From CAZYWA01 sp964650975 [NCBI: uncultured bacterium] (GTDB lineage Bacteria; JADJOY01), in the NCBI GenBank assembly GCA_964650975.1, contig CAZYWA010000328.1, positions 1 to 8,916 of the forward strand: DNA of 8,916 bases, given 5' to 3'. The position numbers and the translations under genes were made by a program. The notes under the pieces are model-generated. The model ran no database searches and was not told the origin of the DNA. It was given only the letters and a program-made list of their open reading frames with translations. Each line of letters begins with the position of its first letter. Positions within the stretch are counted from its first letter, which is position 1. Of the stretch, positions 1 through 6,775 are shown piece after piece.

Positions 1-104
1 GAAAACCCCGATCGCTCGAGGACGGCGCAAACCACCCGGCGCACGCTGACATCGTCGTCGATCACCAGCACGCGACCGCGACGGGCGCCGGACACGTTTT
101 CCAA
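1..104 (-). CDS. Response regulator receiver domain, N-terminal fragment (runs off left edge)
   Basis: Read on the minus strand, this gives a short lead followed by a receiver-domain first strand: VLVIDDDVSVRRVV, with the acidic Asp cluster at residues 16-18, then helix 1 ending CAVLERSGF at the window edge. The family takes phosphate from a histidine kinase onto a later Asp, which lies outside the window, so the output domain is unknown. I chose the TTG at 104-102 because GGAGG (plus-strand CCTCC, 114-118) sits 9 nt upstream. A GTG at 95 is the alternative. The frame is open up to a stop near 226, but no better start is seen. The gene is divergent from the hybrid kinase at 319 and shares its control region. 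It could be a stand-alone regulator or the first domain of a longer protein. Confidence 0.72.
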   Translation of the reverse strand, partial: MENVSGARRGRVLVIDDDVSVRRVVCAVLERSGF

Positions 105-228
105 GCTCGCGGGCCTCCGCTCGAACCACGAGCCGCACGATCGCGGTCGCGTTGCCGACCAGCCCGGGTCATTTCTTACGCTAGTGATCGGCCGAGAACC
201 TGTCGATCGGGTCCGGCCGTCACGTCAC

Positions 229-245
229 GTCAGGTTAGACCTGAC
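229..245. promoter_or_regulatory. Palindromic operator candidate, copy 1
   Basis: GTCAGGT-TAG-ACCTGAC is a perfect 7-bp inverted repeat around a 3-nt centre. It lies in the divergent region between the receiver gene (start 104) and the hybrid kinase gene (start 319), about 74 nt before the kinase ATG. A closely matching copy lies at 6704-6724, upstream of the sigma54 activator gene. Both are followed on the plus strand by ACACGCC. The duplication at two regulatory gene starts is the main support for a protein-binding site. The binder is not known: candidates are the NarL-type regulator or the Fis-type HTH activator encoded here. Confidence 0.6.
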
Positions 246-286
246 ACGCCGCACGGGTGCATCGTACCGACCTCTCGTGGCGCCGC

Positions 287-292
287 TATACT
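287..292 (+). promoter_or_regulatory. Possible -10 box for the hybrid kinase gene
   Basis: TATACT differs from the sigma70 -10 consensus by one base and stands out in GC-rich DNA, 27 nt before the ATG at 319. No convincing -35 hexamer lies 16-18 nt upstream. This is compatible with an activator-dependent promoter, with the palindrome at 229-245 centred about 50 nt upstream of the box. The call is tentative. Confidence 0.3.
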
Positions 293-307
293 TCGCGCAC
301 CCTTGGT

Positions 308-313
308 GGAGGG
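308..313 (+). promoter_or_regulatory. Ribosome binding site fixing the kinase start
   Basis: GGAGGG ends 5 nt before the ATG at 319-321. The frame stays open upstream to a GTG at 184, but that 45-residue extension has no such site, covers the palindrome and TATACT box, and has no family-like sequence. The site therefore selects 319 as the start. Confidence 0.75.
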
Positions 314-318
314 AAGGA

Positions 319-3300
319 ATGGCGAAGAGCAAGCGAGCCAAGCGCCCGAGCCCCTCGAACAGTCGCAAGAGCACCAAGAGCCGCACGAGTCCAGACAGTC
401 GCAACCCCGCGGAGCGCAGGGCCCGTCGGCGCACCGCGGTCGCTTCGCCAGCCGTTCGCGTGGAGAACCCGGTCCCGCCTGCGCCGCAGCCCGACGGCGA
501 CACCCATCCGGTGCCGGAATCCAACCGGCCCCTCGGTCCGCCGGTGGTGGGAATCGGTGCTTCCGCCGGCGGCCTCGACGCCTTCGAGAAGCTCTTCTCC
601 GCGATGCCGCCGGACACCGGCGTCGCGTTCGTGCTGATCCCTCATCTCGACCCCAACCACCAAAGTTTCATGGTGGAGCTCCTGGCCCGCCACACGGTGA
701 TGCCGGTGACCGAGGCTCGGGAAGGGATGCCGGCGGCGGCCAACCGCGTCTACGTGATTCCTCCCAATCACTACATGACGATCGCGGGTGGCGTGCTGCG
801 GCTCACGGGCCCGGTCGAGCGCGCCACGAGCCAGACCTCCATCGACATTTTTCTCAGGTCGCTGGCGGACGACCAGCAGGAGCGCGCGATCTGCATCATC
901 CTTTCCGGCACCGGGTCGCACGGGTCGCTGGGGCTCAAGGCGGTCAAGGCCGCGGGCGGCATGGCCATGGTGCAGGATCCGGCCACCGCCGCGTACGACC
1001 GCATGCCGCTCAGCGCCGTCGGCACCGGACTCGCCGACTACGTGCTTCCGGTGGAGCGAATGCCCGCCGCGCTGGTCGGGTACGTGCGCCACTCCTACAT
1101 GCGGAACGAGCCGCACGGGCAGGAGGCGGACGATCCCCAAGACGATCTCGGCGGGGTGGTGGCGCTGCTCCAGGCGCGCACCAAGTCCGACTTCCACGGC
1201 TACCGGAAGAAGACGCTGCTGCGCCGGATCGAGCGGCGCATGGCACTCAGCCACCACGTCGATCGCCTCGCGGATTACCTCGCTCACCTCCGCCAGCACC
1301 CCGAGGAGCTCGCCAACCTGGCCCGCGATCTGGTGATCGGCGTGACCAGCTTCTTCCGAGATCCCGAGGCGTTCCAGGCGCTCGAGGAGAGCGTCGTGAC
1401 GCCGCTGGTGCGCGACGCGCCCCCCGACCAGCCCATCCGCGTGTGGGCGCCGGCATGCGCCACCGGCGAGGAGGCGTACTCGATCGCGATGTCGTTCCTG
1501 GACCAGCTTGCGGCCACGGGCAAGAGCGCCCCGCTGCAGATCTTCGCCACCGACGTCAACGAGGCCGCGCTCGAAACGGCGCGTCACGGGGTTTATCCGG
1601 GAATCGCGGCCGACGTGACACCGGATCGGCTCAAGCGCTTCTTCACGCGGGTGAACGAGTCGAGCTACCAGGTGACGAAGCCGCTGCGCGAGTCGGTGGT
1701 GTTCGCGGTGCAGAACCTGATCACCGACGCGCCGTTCTCGAAGCTCCACCTGGTGTCGTGCCGGAACTTGTTGATCTACCTGGAGCCGGACGTCCAGAAG
1801 AAGGTCGTGGCGCTGCTGCACTTCGCGCTGCGGGAGAACGGCCACCTCTTCCTCGGTCCCGCCGAGACGATCGGCCGCCAGATCGATCTCTTCGAGCCGC
1901 TCTCGAAGAAGTGGCGCGTTTACCGCAGGATCGGCGCCAGGGGCGCCCAGCAGGTCCAGTTCCCGATCGCCAGCCGCAAGGCGGCGTACGCGCTGGGCCC
2001 GCGCTGGCCGAGCACGCGCGACGACGGCCCGAGCGTCGACTTCGGCGCGGTGACGCAGCGGCTGCTGCTCGACGCGTTCGGCCCGGCCGCGGTGCTCGTC
2101 AACCGCAAGCACGAGGTCCTCTACTTCTTCGGTCCCACCACGCGCTACCTGGGCCAGCCCCCTGGCGAGCCCACTCAGGACATCATCGCCCTCGCCCGGG
2201 AAGGGCTGCGCACCAAGCTCCGCGTGGCGGTCCACCAGGCCATTCGCGAGGAGCAACCGGCCGCCACGGGAGTAGTCAGGATCCAGCGCAACGGAGGCCC
2301 CGCGCACGTCAGCGCTCAGGTGAGCCCGGTGACCGGGGTGCCGGGCGCCGAGGGGTTCCTGCTGGTCACGTTCCAGGACCAGCACCAGGCGCCGCCCGAT
2401 CGCGACCTTCCCGCGCCGACCGACGATTTGCTGATGCGCCAGCTCGAGCACGAGCTCAAGGCCACGCGCGACGACCTGCAAAGCACCCTCGAGGAGATGG
2501 AGAGCTCGAACGAAGAGCTCAAGACCTCGAACGAAGAAGTGATGTCGATGAACGAGGAGCTCCAGTCGGCCAACGAGGAGCTCGAGACCTCGAAGGAGGA
2601 GCTGCAATCGCTGAACGAGGAGCTGACCACGGTCAATCACCAGCTCCAGGAGAAGGTCGAGGCGGTGGAGGAGGCCAACAACGACATGGCCAACCTCTTG
2701 AATTGCACGGACATCGCCACCGTGTTCCTCGACACTCGGTTTCGCGTCAAGCGCTTCACTCCCTCGAGCACCCGGCTCTTCAACCTGATCGCCACGGACG
2801 TGGGCCGGCCGATCCGGGACATCACCCAACGATTCGCCGACGACGATCTGCTGAGCGATGTCGAACAGGTGCTGCAGGACCTGAGGCCCCGGGAGCGCGA
2901 GATCGAGACGCACGAGCACCAGTGGTGCATCCGTCGCATCGTGCCCTACCGCACGCTCGACGATCGCATCGACGGCGCGGCGGTCACGTTTTCCGACGTG
3001 ACGCGGCTCAAGCACGCCGAGGAGGGGCAGCGCACGCTCTCGATGGAGCTGGAGAAGCGGGTCGCGAAGCGCACCGCCGAGCTCGAGACCGCCAACCAGC
3101 GACTGCAGGCGGAAGTCGTCGAGCGTCAGCGCGCCGAGGAGGGACTGACCCAGCAGGCCCGGCAACAAGCGGCGGTCTCGGCACTCGGCAGCCGCGCGCT
3201 ACGCGATCGACACCTTCGGACGCTGCTCGACGATGCCTGCCGCACCACGGTCGAGACACTGGGTTGCGAATTCTGCAAGGTTCTCGAGCTACGGCCTGGC

Positions 3301-4662
3301 GCCGGCGAGCTGGTACTGCGCGCCGGCGTCGGCTGGAGCGAAGGACTGGTTTCGAGCGCCGTCGTCCCGACGGGCGCCGATTCTCAAGCGGGCTACACCC
3401 TGCTGGTGGGTCAGCCGGTGGTGGTCGAGGATCTCGCCACGGAGACCCGATTCAAGGGGCCCACGCTGCTGCGCGAGCATGGGATCGTGAGTGGCATGAG
3501 CTGCGTGATCGTGAACGCGGGACGAGGCGGCGAGCCCTGGGGCGTGTTCGGCGCCCACACCAGACGGCGCCGGTCGTTCACCCCCGACGACGTCCATTTC
3601 CTGCAAACCGTCGCGAACCTGCTGGGCGGCGCGGTCGAGCGCGACGCGGCCGAGAAGGCGCTCGAGGAGAGCCGCGAACGTCTCCAGGCCATCGTGACGA
3701 CCGCGGCCGATTCGATCATCACCATCGACCGGCAGGGCATCATCGAATCGGTGAACCTGGCCGGGGAACGGGCCTTCGGCTACGCCGCGAGCGAGATGAT
3801 CGGACGAAACGTGTCGATGCTCATGCCGGATCCGTACGCCCGCGAGCACGACGGGTACCTCGCTCGATTTCTCGAGACCGGCGTCAAGAAAGTGATCGGC
3901 ATCGGACGCGAGGTCGTGGGACGGCGCAAGGACGGCTCCCTCTTTCCCGTCGACATCTCGCTCAGCGAGCTACGCGAGCACCGGCTCTTCACGGGCATCC
4001 TGCGCGACGTCACCAGGCGCAAGGATCTGGAGCGCGAGGTCCTGGAAATCGCGGCCCTGGAGGAGGGGCGGATCGGCGAGGAGCTCCACGACAACGCCGG
4101 TCAGGAGCTGACCGGCCTCGGGCTGATGGCGAGCGCCCTGGCGAAGCGACTGGCCGGGCGCGACGAGAGCGAGCTGGCCCGGAAGGTGGTGGTGGGCCTC
4201 GAGCGAACGCAAGAGCAGATTCGCAGCCTCGCTCACGGACTGGTCCCGATCCAGGTCGAGCCCGATGCTCTGTCCCAGACCCTGGAAAACCTCGTGCAGA
4301 GGATTCGCGACCCCAGCTCGATCGAATGCTCGTTCGAGGATCCCGACGCGGTGCTCGTCACGGACAGCATCGTGGCCACGCATCTCTGCAAGATCGCCCA
4401 GGAGGCGCTGCACAATGCGGTTCGCCATGCGCACGCGCGGCACGTCCACGTCGCCCTTCGCGGAAGCGATGGATCCCTGACCCTCACGGTCACGGACGAC
4501 GGAGTCGGCATGGAGACGGCGCTCGACCGGCCCGGTGGCCTGGGGCTCCGGCTGATGCGGAACCGCGCCGGGCTGATCGGAGCTCGGCTCTCCATCGAGT
4601 CGCAGCCCGGGCAGGGCACGCGGATCGTTTGCACGATGCCCTGGGGCGCCACACATGGCTGA
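319..4662 (+). CDS. CheB/CheR-PAS-GAF-PAS hybrid sensor histidine kinase
   Basis: This 1447-residue soluble signalling protein has no membrane segment seen. Domains by residue: basic disordered tail 1-74 (15 of the first 40 residues are K/R); CheB-like methylesterase about 75-265 with GASAGG 80-85 (Ser82) and His109; CheR-like methyltransferase about 275-537 with TSFFRDPEAF 343-352, an SAM-binding VWAPACATGEE at 375-385 and CRNLLIYL 481-488; PAS about 580-690; coiled coil 715-790 with seven exact heptads; PAS about 795-895; a second helical linker; GAF about 955-1110; FixL-like PAS about 1123-1235; HisKA_3 with phosphoacceptor His1257 (ELHDN); HATPase_c with Asn1366, DDGVGM 1393-1398 and GGLGLRLM. 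The HisKA_3 type pairs with NarL-family regulators, and one begins 8 nt inside this gene's end. Oddity: the third CheB catalytic residue, Asp in GTGSDG, is His201 here. A PAS- and kinase-fused CheB/CheR points to a non-flagellar signalling role rather than classical chemotaxis, which is inference. Confidence 0.95.
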   Translation: MAKSKRAKRPSPSNSRKSTKSRTSPDSRNPAERRARRRTAVASPAVRVENPVPPAPQPDGDTHPVPESNRPLGPPVVGIGASAGGLDAFEKLFSAMPPDTGVAFVLIPHLDPNHQSFMVELLARHTVMPVTEAREGMPAAANRVYVIPPNHYMTIAGGVLRLTGPVERATSQTSIDIFLRSLADDQQERAICIILSGTGSHGSLGLKAVKAAGGMAMVQDPATAAYDRMPLSAVGTGLADYVLPVERMPAALVGYVRHSYMRNEPHGQEADDPQDDLGGVVALLQARTKSDFHGYRKKTLLRRIERRMALSHHVDRLADYLAHLRQHPEELANLARDLVIGVTSFFRDPEAFQALEESVVTPLVRDAPPDQPIRVWAPACATGEEAYSIAMSFLDQLAATGKSAPLQIFATDVNEAALETARHGVYPGIAADVTPDRLKRFFTRVNESSYQVTKPLRESVVFAVQNLITDAPFSKLHLVSCRNLLIYLEPDVQKKVVALLHFALRENGHLFLGPAETIGRQIDLFEPLSKKWRVYRRIGARGAQQVQFPIASRKAAYALGPRWPSTRDDGPSVDFGAVTQRLLLDAFGPAAVLVNRKHEVLYFFGPTTRYLGQPPGEPTQDIIALAREGLRTKLRVAVHQAIREEQPAATGVVRIQRNGGPAHVSAQVSPVTGVPGAEGFLLVTFQDQHQAPPDRDLPAPTDDLLMRQLEHELKATRDDLQSTLEEMESSNEELKTSNEEVMSMNEELQSANEELETSKEELQSLNEELTTVNHQLQEKVEAVEEANNDMANLLNCTDIATVFLDTRFRVKRFTPSSTRLFNLIATDVGRPIRDITQRFADDDLLSDVEQVLQDLRPREREIETHEHQWCIRRIVPYRTLDDRIDGAAVTFSDVTRLKHAEEGQRTLSMELEKRVAKRTAELETANQRLQAEVVERQRAEEGLTQQARQQAAVSALGSRALRDRHLRTLLDDACRTTVETLGCEFCKVLELRPGAGELVLRAGVGWSEGLVSSAVVPTGADSQAGYTLLVGQPVVVEDLATETRFKGPTLLREHGIVSGMSCVIVNAGRGGEPWGVFGAHTRRRRSFTPDDVHFLQTVANLLGGAVERDAAEKALEESRERLQAIVTTAADSIITIDRQGIIESVNLAGERAFGYAASEMIGRNVSMLMPDPYAREHDGYLARFLETGVKKVIGIGREVVGRRKDGSLFPVDISLSELREHRLFTGILRDVTRRKDLEREVLEIAALEEGRIGEELHDNAGQELTGLGLMASALAKRLAGRDESELARKVVVGLERTQEQIRSLAHGLVPIQVEPDALSQTLENLVQRIRDPSSIECSFEDPDAVLVTDSIVATHLCKIAQEALHNAVRHAHARHVHVALRGSDGSLTLTVTDDGVGMETALDRPGGLGLRLMRNRAGLIGARLSIESQPGQGTRIVCTMPWGATHG

Positions 4663-5341
4663 GCGTGAGAAAGCCGCCATGAGCGCGCCGCCGGGCACGG
4701 CGCGGATCCTCGTGGTCGACGACCATCCAGTGGTGCGCGATGGGCTGGCCGCGCAAGTCGCCACCGAGCCCGGCCTCGCGGTCTGCTGCGCCACCGGCGA
4801 TCCGGCCGAGGCGCTCGACCTGATTCATTCCAACGCGCCGGACCTGGTGGTCGTCGACATCGCTCTCGGAGACCGGAGCGGGCTCGACCTCATCCGGCAG
4901 ATCCGCGCCCGCGGACATACCAGCCCGATTCTGGTGTGGTCGATGCACCCCGAGAGCGTCTACGCGGAGCGCGCGCTGCGCGCGGGCGCGCAAGGCTACA
5001 TCGAGAAGAGCCGCGCGAGCCGGGACATGATCGAAGCCGTCCGCGAGGTCCTGGAGGGCAAGACTTACGTGAGCGCGGCCTTTGCGGCTCGCATGGTCCA
5101 GCGCCTGGGACACCGCGGACCGGCCCCGGAGCGCTCCGGTATCGAGTCCCTCTCGGACCGCGAGCTGCAAGCGTTCGAGCTGATGGGCGCGGGCACGGCG
5201 ACGCCCGACATCGCCCGCCACATGAACGTGAGCCCCAAGACGGTCGAGACCTACCGCGCCCGGATCAAGCAGAAGCTCGGGCTCTCGACGTTCGCGGAAG
5301 TGATCCAGCGCGCCACCGCGTGGGTGCTGGAGCAACGCTGA
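4655..5341 (+). CDS. NarL/FixJ-family response regulator (receiver + LuxR HTH)
   Basis: This 228-residue DNA-binding regulator is the likely phosphate acceptor of the kinase just upstream. Receiver domain residues 17-135: Asp22/Asp23 in VVDDH, phosphoacceptor Asp68 in VVVDIAL, Ser96 at the switch position and Lys118 in YIEK. LuxR-type helix-turn-helix about 166-212: LSDRELQAFELM, then IARHMNVSPKTVETYRARI, the recognition helix signature. The length is normal for the family. The start ATG overlaps the kinase stop by 8 nt (ATGGCTGA), which suggests translational coupling and one operon. A second in-frame ATG at 4679 would remove 8 residues that precede the receiver fold and is a fair alternative; neither has a strong Shine-Dalgarno. 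Its target is unknown, and the palindromes at 229 and 6704 are candidates because NarL-type proteins bind inverted repeats. Confidence 0.95.
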   Translation: MAEREKAAMSAPPGTARILVVDDHPVVRDGLAAQVATEPGLAVCCATGDPAEALDLIHSNAPDLVVVDIALGDRSGLDLIRQIRARGHTSPILVWSMHPESVYAERALRAGAQGYIEKSRASRDMIEAVREVLEGKTYVSAAFAARMVQRLGHRGPAPERSGIESLSDRELQAFELMGAGTATPDIARHMNVSPKTVETYRARIKQKLGLSTFAEVIQRATAWVLEQR

Positions 5342-5351
5342 TCGGGCTCGG

Positions 5352-5369
5352 CCACGGCTCGCGCCGTGG
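5352..5369. terminator. Hairpin between convergent genes
   Basis: CCACGGC-TCGC-GCCGTGG is a perfect 7-bp stem with a 4-nt loop. It fills most of the 34 nt between the stop of the response regulator (5341) and the stop of the sigma54 activator on the other strand (5376). There is no T-run on either side, so an intrinsic terminator is not proven. The position fits a bidirectional terminator or an mRNA 3'-end stabiliser. Confidence 0.5.
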
Positions 5370-5375
5370 GTCGTC

Positions 5376-6611
5376 TCAAGCCACCCGGTACGCGTTGAGC
5401 CGGTTGTAGAGCGTCTTGAGGCTGATCCCGAGCGTCCGCGCCGCCTTCGGCTTGTTGCCTTGGAAGGCGCTCAGCGTCGCCACGATCAGCCGATACTCGA
5501 CGTCGGCGATCGTGCTGCCGACGATCAGCGTCTCGCGTGGCGCGACCGACGAGGCTATCGCCCCCGGGACGGCCTTCAAGACGATCTCGTCCGAGCCCAG
5601 CGCCAAGGCACGCTCGACCAGATTCCGGAGCTCCCGGACGTTCCCGGGCCAGCGGTAGTCACCCTGCTCGCGCAGCTCGGCCGCGGTGACACGTTTCGCC
5701 GCGTCGTAGCGCGCACCCAGGGATTCGACGAAGTGCTCGGCCAGGAGGCGGATGTCGTCGCCCCGGTCACGAAGCGGCGGCAGCTCGATGCCGACGACCA
5801 TCAGCCGGTAGAAGAGGTCCTCGCGAAGCCGCCCGTCCCGAACCGCCTGCTCTGGGTTCCGGTTGGTGGCGGCGATCATTCGCACGTCGAACTGGATGGT
5901 CTCGTCGCCCCCCACGCGATTGAGCGTCCGCGACTCGAGGACGCGCAGCAGCTTCACCTGGATCTCGGGCGGCATCTCGGCGATCTCGTCCAGGAAGAGC
6001 GTGCCGCCGTCGGCCCGCTCGAAGGCACCCAGGCGCCGCCGGTCGGCGCCGGTGAAGCTGCCTTTCTCGTGCCCGAACAGCTCCGACTCGATCAGATTCG
6101 GCGCCAGCGCACCGCAGTTGATGCAGACCAGGGGCTGGTACGCGCGCCGGCTCAGCGCGTGGAGCGCCTCGGCCACGAGCTCCTTGCCGGTGCCGGTCTC
6201 TCCCGTCACGAAAACGGTGGCATCGGTGGGCGCCGCGCGCTCCACGAGCTCGCGCACCGCCAGCATCGCCGGACAGTTTCCCAGCAGATGCGCCGACAGG
6301 TCGAACGGAGCGGCGTCGAGGGGCAGCGGCGCCGCGCCAGCCAGGTCGTGCGAGGTGCCGTGAGCATGCGAGGACGGCGTCTTCGGGTGCTCGGCGTCGG
6401 CACGCCTCGTCCATCGATCGGCAGCACCGGCGTGGAGCACTCGGACCACCGACCCCGGCGCCTCGCTCCCGGCGCCGCTCGTCAGCTCCGCCGCGGGCGG
6501 GCTCGGTTCAGCGAGAACGATGTCGCGGGGACGGACGCATCCCGGATCGATCGCACTGTCTCCGTCCTCGGCGACCGTGCTTCGTTTCGAGCTCGACGAG
6601 CGAGAGCTCAT
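5376..6611 (-). CDS. Sigma54-dependent transcriptional activator (AAA+ and Fis HTH, no sensor domain)
   Basis: This 411-residue bacterial enhancer-binding protein uses ATP hydrolysis to open sigma54-RNA polymerase promoters. AAA+ domain about 107-335: Walker A GETGTGKE 137-144, sigma54-contact loop GSFTGA 184-189 (the usual form is GAFTGA), Walker B GGTLFLDEI 202-210, arginine-finger region RLREDLFYRL 261-270 and sensor II GNVRELRN 323-330. A Fis-type HTH lies at 368-411 (GNKPKAARTLGISLKTLYNRL). Residues 1-105 are rich in Ser, Ala, Pro and Arg, with no receiver, GAF or PAS motif, so how it is controlled is unclear. It may be constitutive, regulated by a partner, or controlled by its own expression. 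The ATG at 6611 is preceded by GGGGTGA at 5 nt. The frame is open upstream to 6920, but that part lacks coding character. The palindrome at 6704-6724 lies about 93 nt upstream. A sigma54-type promoter at 7576 marks a likely local target. Confidence 0.93.
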   Translation of the reverse strand: MSSRSSSSKRSTVAEDGDSAIDPGCVRPRDIVLAEPSPPAAELTSGAGSEAPGSVVRVLHAGAADRWTRRADAEHPKTPSSHAHGTSHDLAGAAPLPLDAAPFDLSAHLLGNCPAMLAVRELVERAAPTDATVFVTGETGTGKELVAEALHALSRRAYQPLVCINCGALAPNLIESELFGHEKGSFTGADRRRLGAFERADGGTLFLDEIAEMPPEIQVKLLRVLESRTLNRVGGDETIQFDVRMIAATNRNPEQAVRDGRLREDLFYRLMVVGIELPPLRDRGDDIRLLAEHFVESLGARYDAAKRVTAAELREQGDYRWPGNVRELRNLVERALALGSDEIVLKAVPGAIASSVAPRETLIVGSTIADVEYRLIVATLSAFQGNKPKAARTLGISLKTLYNRLNAYRVA

Positions 6612-6616
6612 GGCAT

Positions 6617-6623
6617 TCACCCC
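6617..6623 (-). promoter_or_regulatory. Ribosome binding site fixing the sigma54 activator start
   Basis: On the minus strand GGGGTGA lies 5 nt before the ATG at 6611-6609. It supports this start over the longer open frame reaching 6920, which would read through the palindrome at 6704-6724. Confidence 0.65.
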
Positions 6624-6703
6624 GATCTTCCGTTTGGCCGGGCCTGGGCCAGGTACGGTAATGAGTGCCCGGCCCATCCGAAATCGGGACACGCCGTCCG
6701 TTC

Positions 6704-6724
6704 GTGTCAGGCAAGACCTGACAC
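6704..6724. promoter_or_regulatory. Palindromic operator candidate, copy 2
   Basis: GTGTCAGG-CAAGA-CCTGACAC is a perfect 8-bp inverted repeat with a 5-nt centre, about 93 nt upstream of the sigma54 activator start. Aligned with copy 1 and its flanks (227-250 against 6704-6727), 20 of 24 bases match, including 14 in a row (AGACCTGACACGCC). The distance is right for an activator site or an autoregulatory site. The rest of the leader between here and 6611 shows only a weak GG-N10-GC pair within a GC-rich run, which I do not call a promoter. Confidence 0.62.
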
Positions 6725-6775
6725 GCCATTGAACGGGCGGCGGATTCGTGTGTAAGGAAAGATCTCCTCCTCGAC

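Noticed and set aside
184-318. 45-residue N-terminal extension of the hybrid kinase from a GTG at 184
   Set aside because: It has no ribosome site, spans the palindrome and TATACT box, and a GGAGGG site precedes the ATG at 319.
286-3168. 960-codon open frame on the minus strand opposite the hybrid kinase
   Set aside because: It is a mirror of a high-GC coding strand: stops are rare in the complementary frame. The translation is Arg/His/Leu/Val-rich without domain motifs, while the plus strand has full CheB, CheR, PAS and kinase motifs.
303-4682. 1459-codon open frame on the plus strand, in a different register from the kinase
   Set aside because: Its product is almost entirely Arg, Ala, Gly, Pro and His with no motif. 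Its length reflects the lack of AT-rich stop codons in very GC-rich DNA.
6609-6616. Two-codon upstream frame (ATGCCATGA) overlapping the activator start
   Set aside because: It could couple translation, but such tiny overlaps are common by chance, and the GGGGTGA site is well placed for the main ATG.
6632-6655. Possible sigma54 promoter (GG-N10-GC) before the activator gene
   Set aside because: The match lies in a GGCCCAGGCCCGGCC-type run, lacks the TT before GC, and such spacing arises easily by chance in GC-rich sequence.
5460-6755. 431-codon plus-strand frame opposite the sigma54 activator
   Set aside because: The minus strand has every AAA+ and Fis HTH motif; this frame has none and covers the palindrome at 6704.
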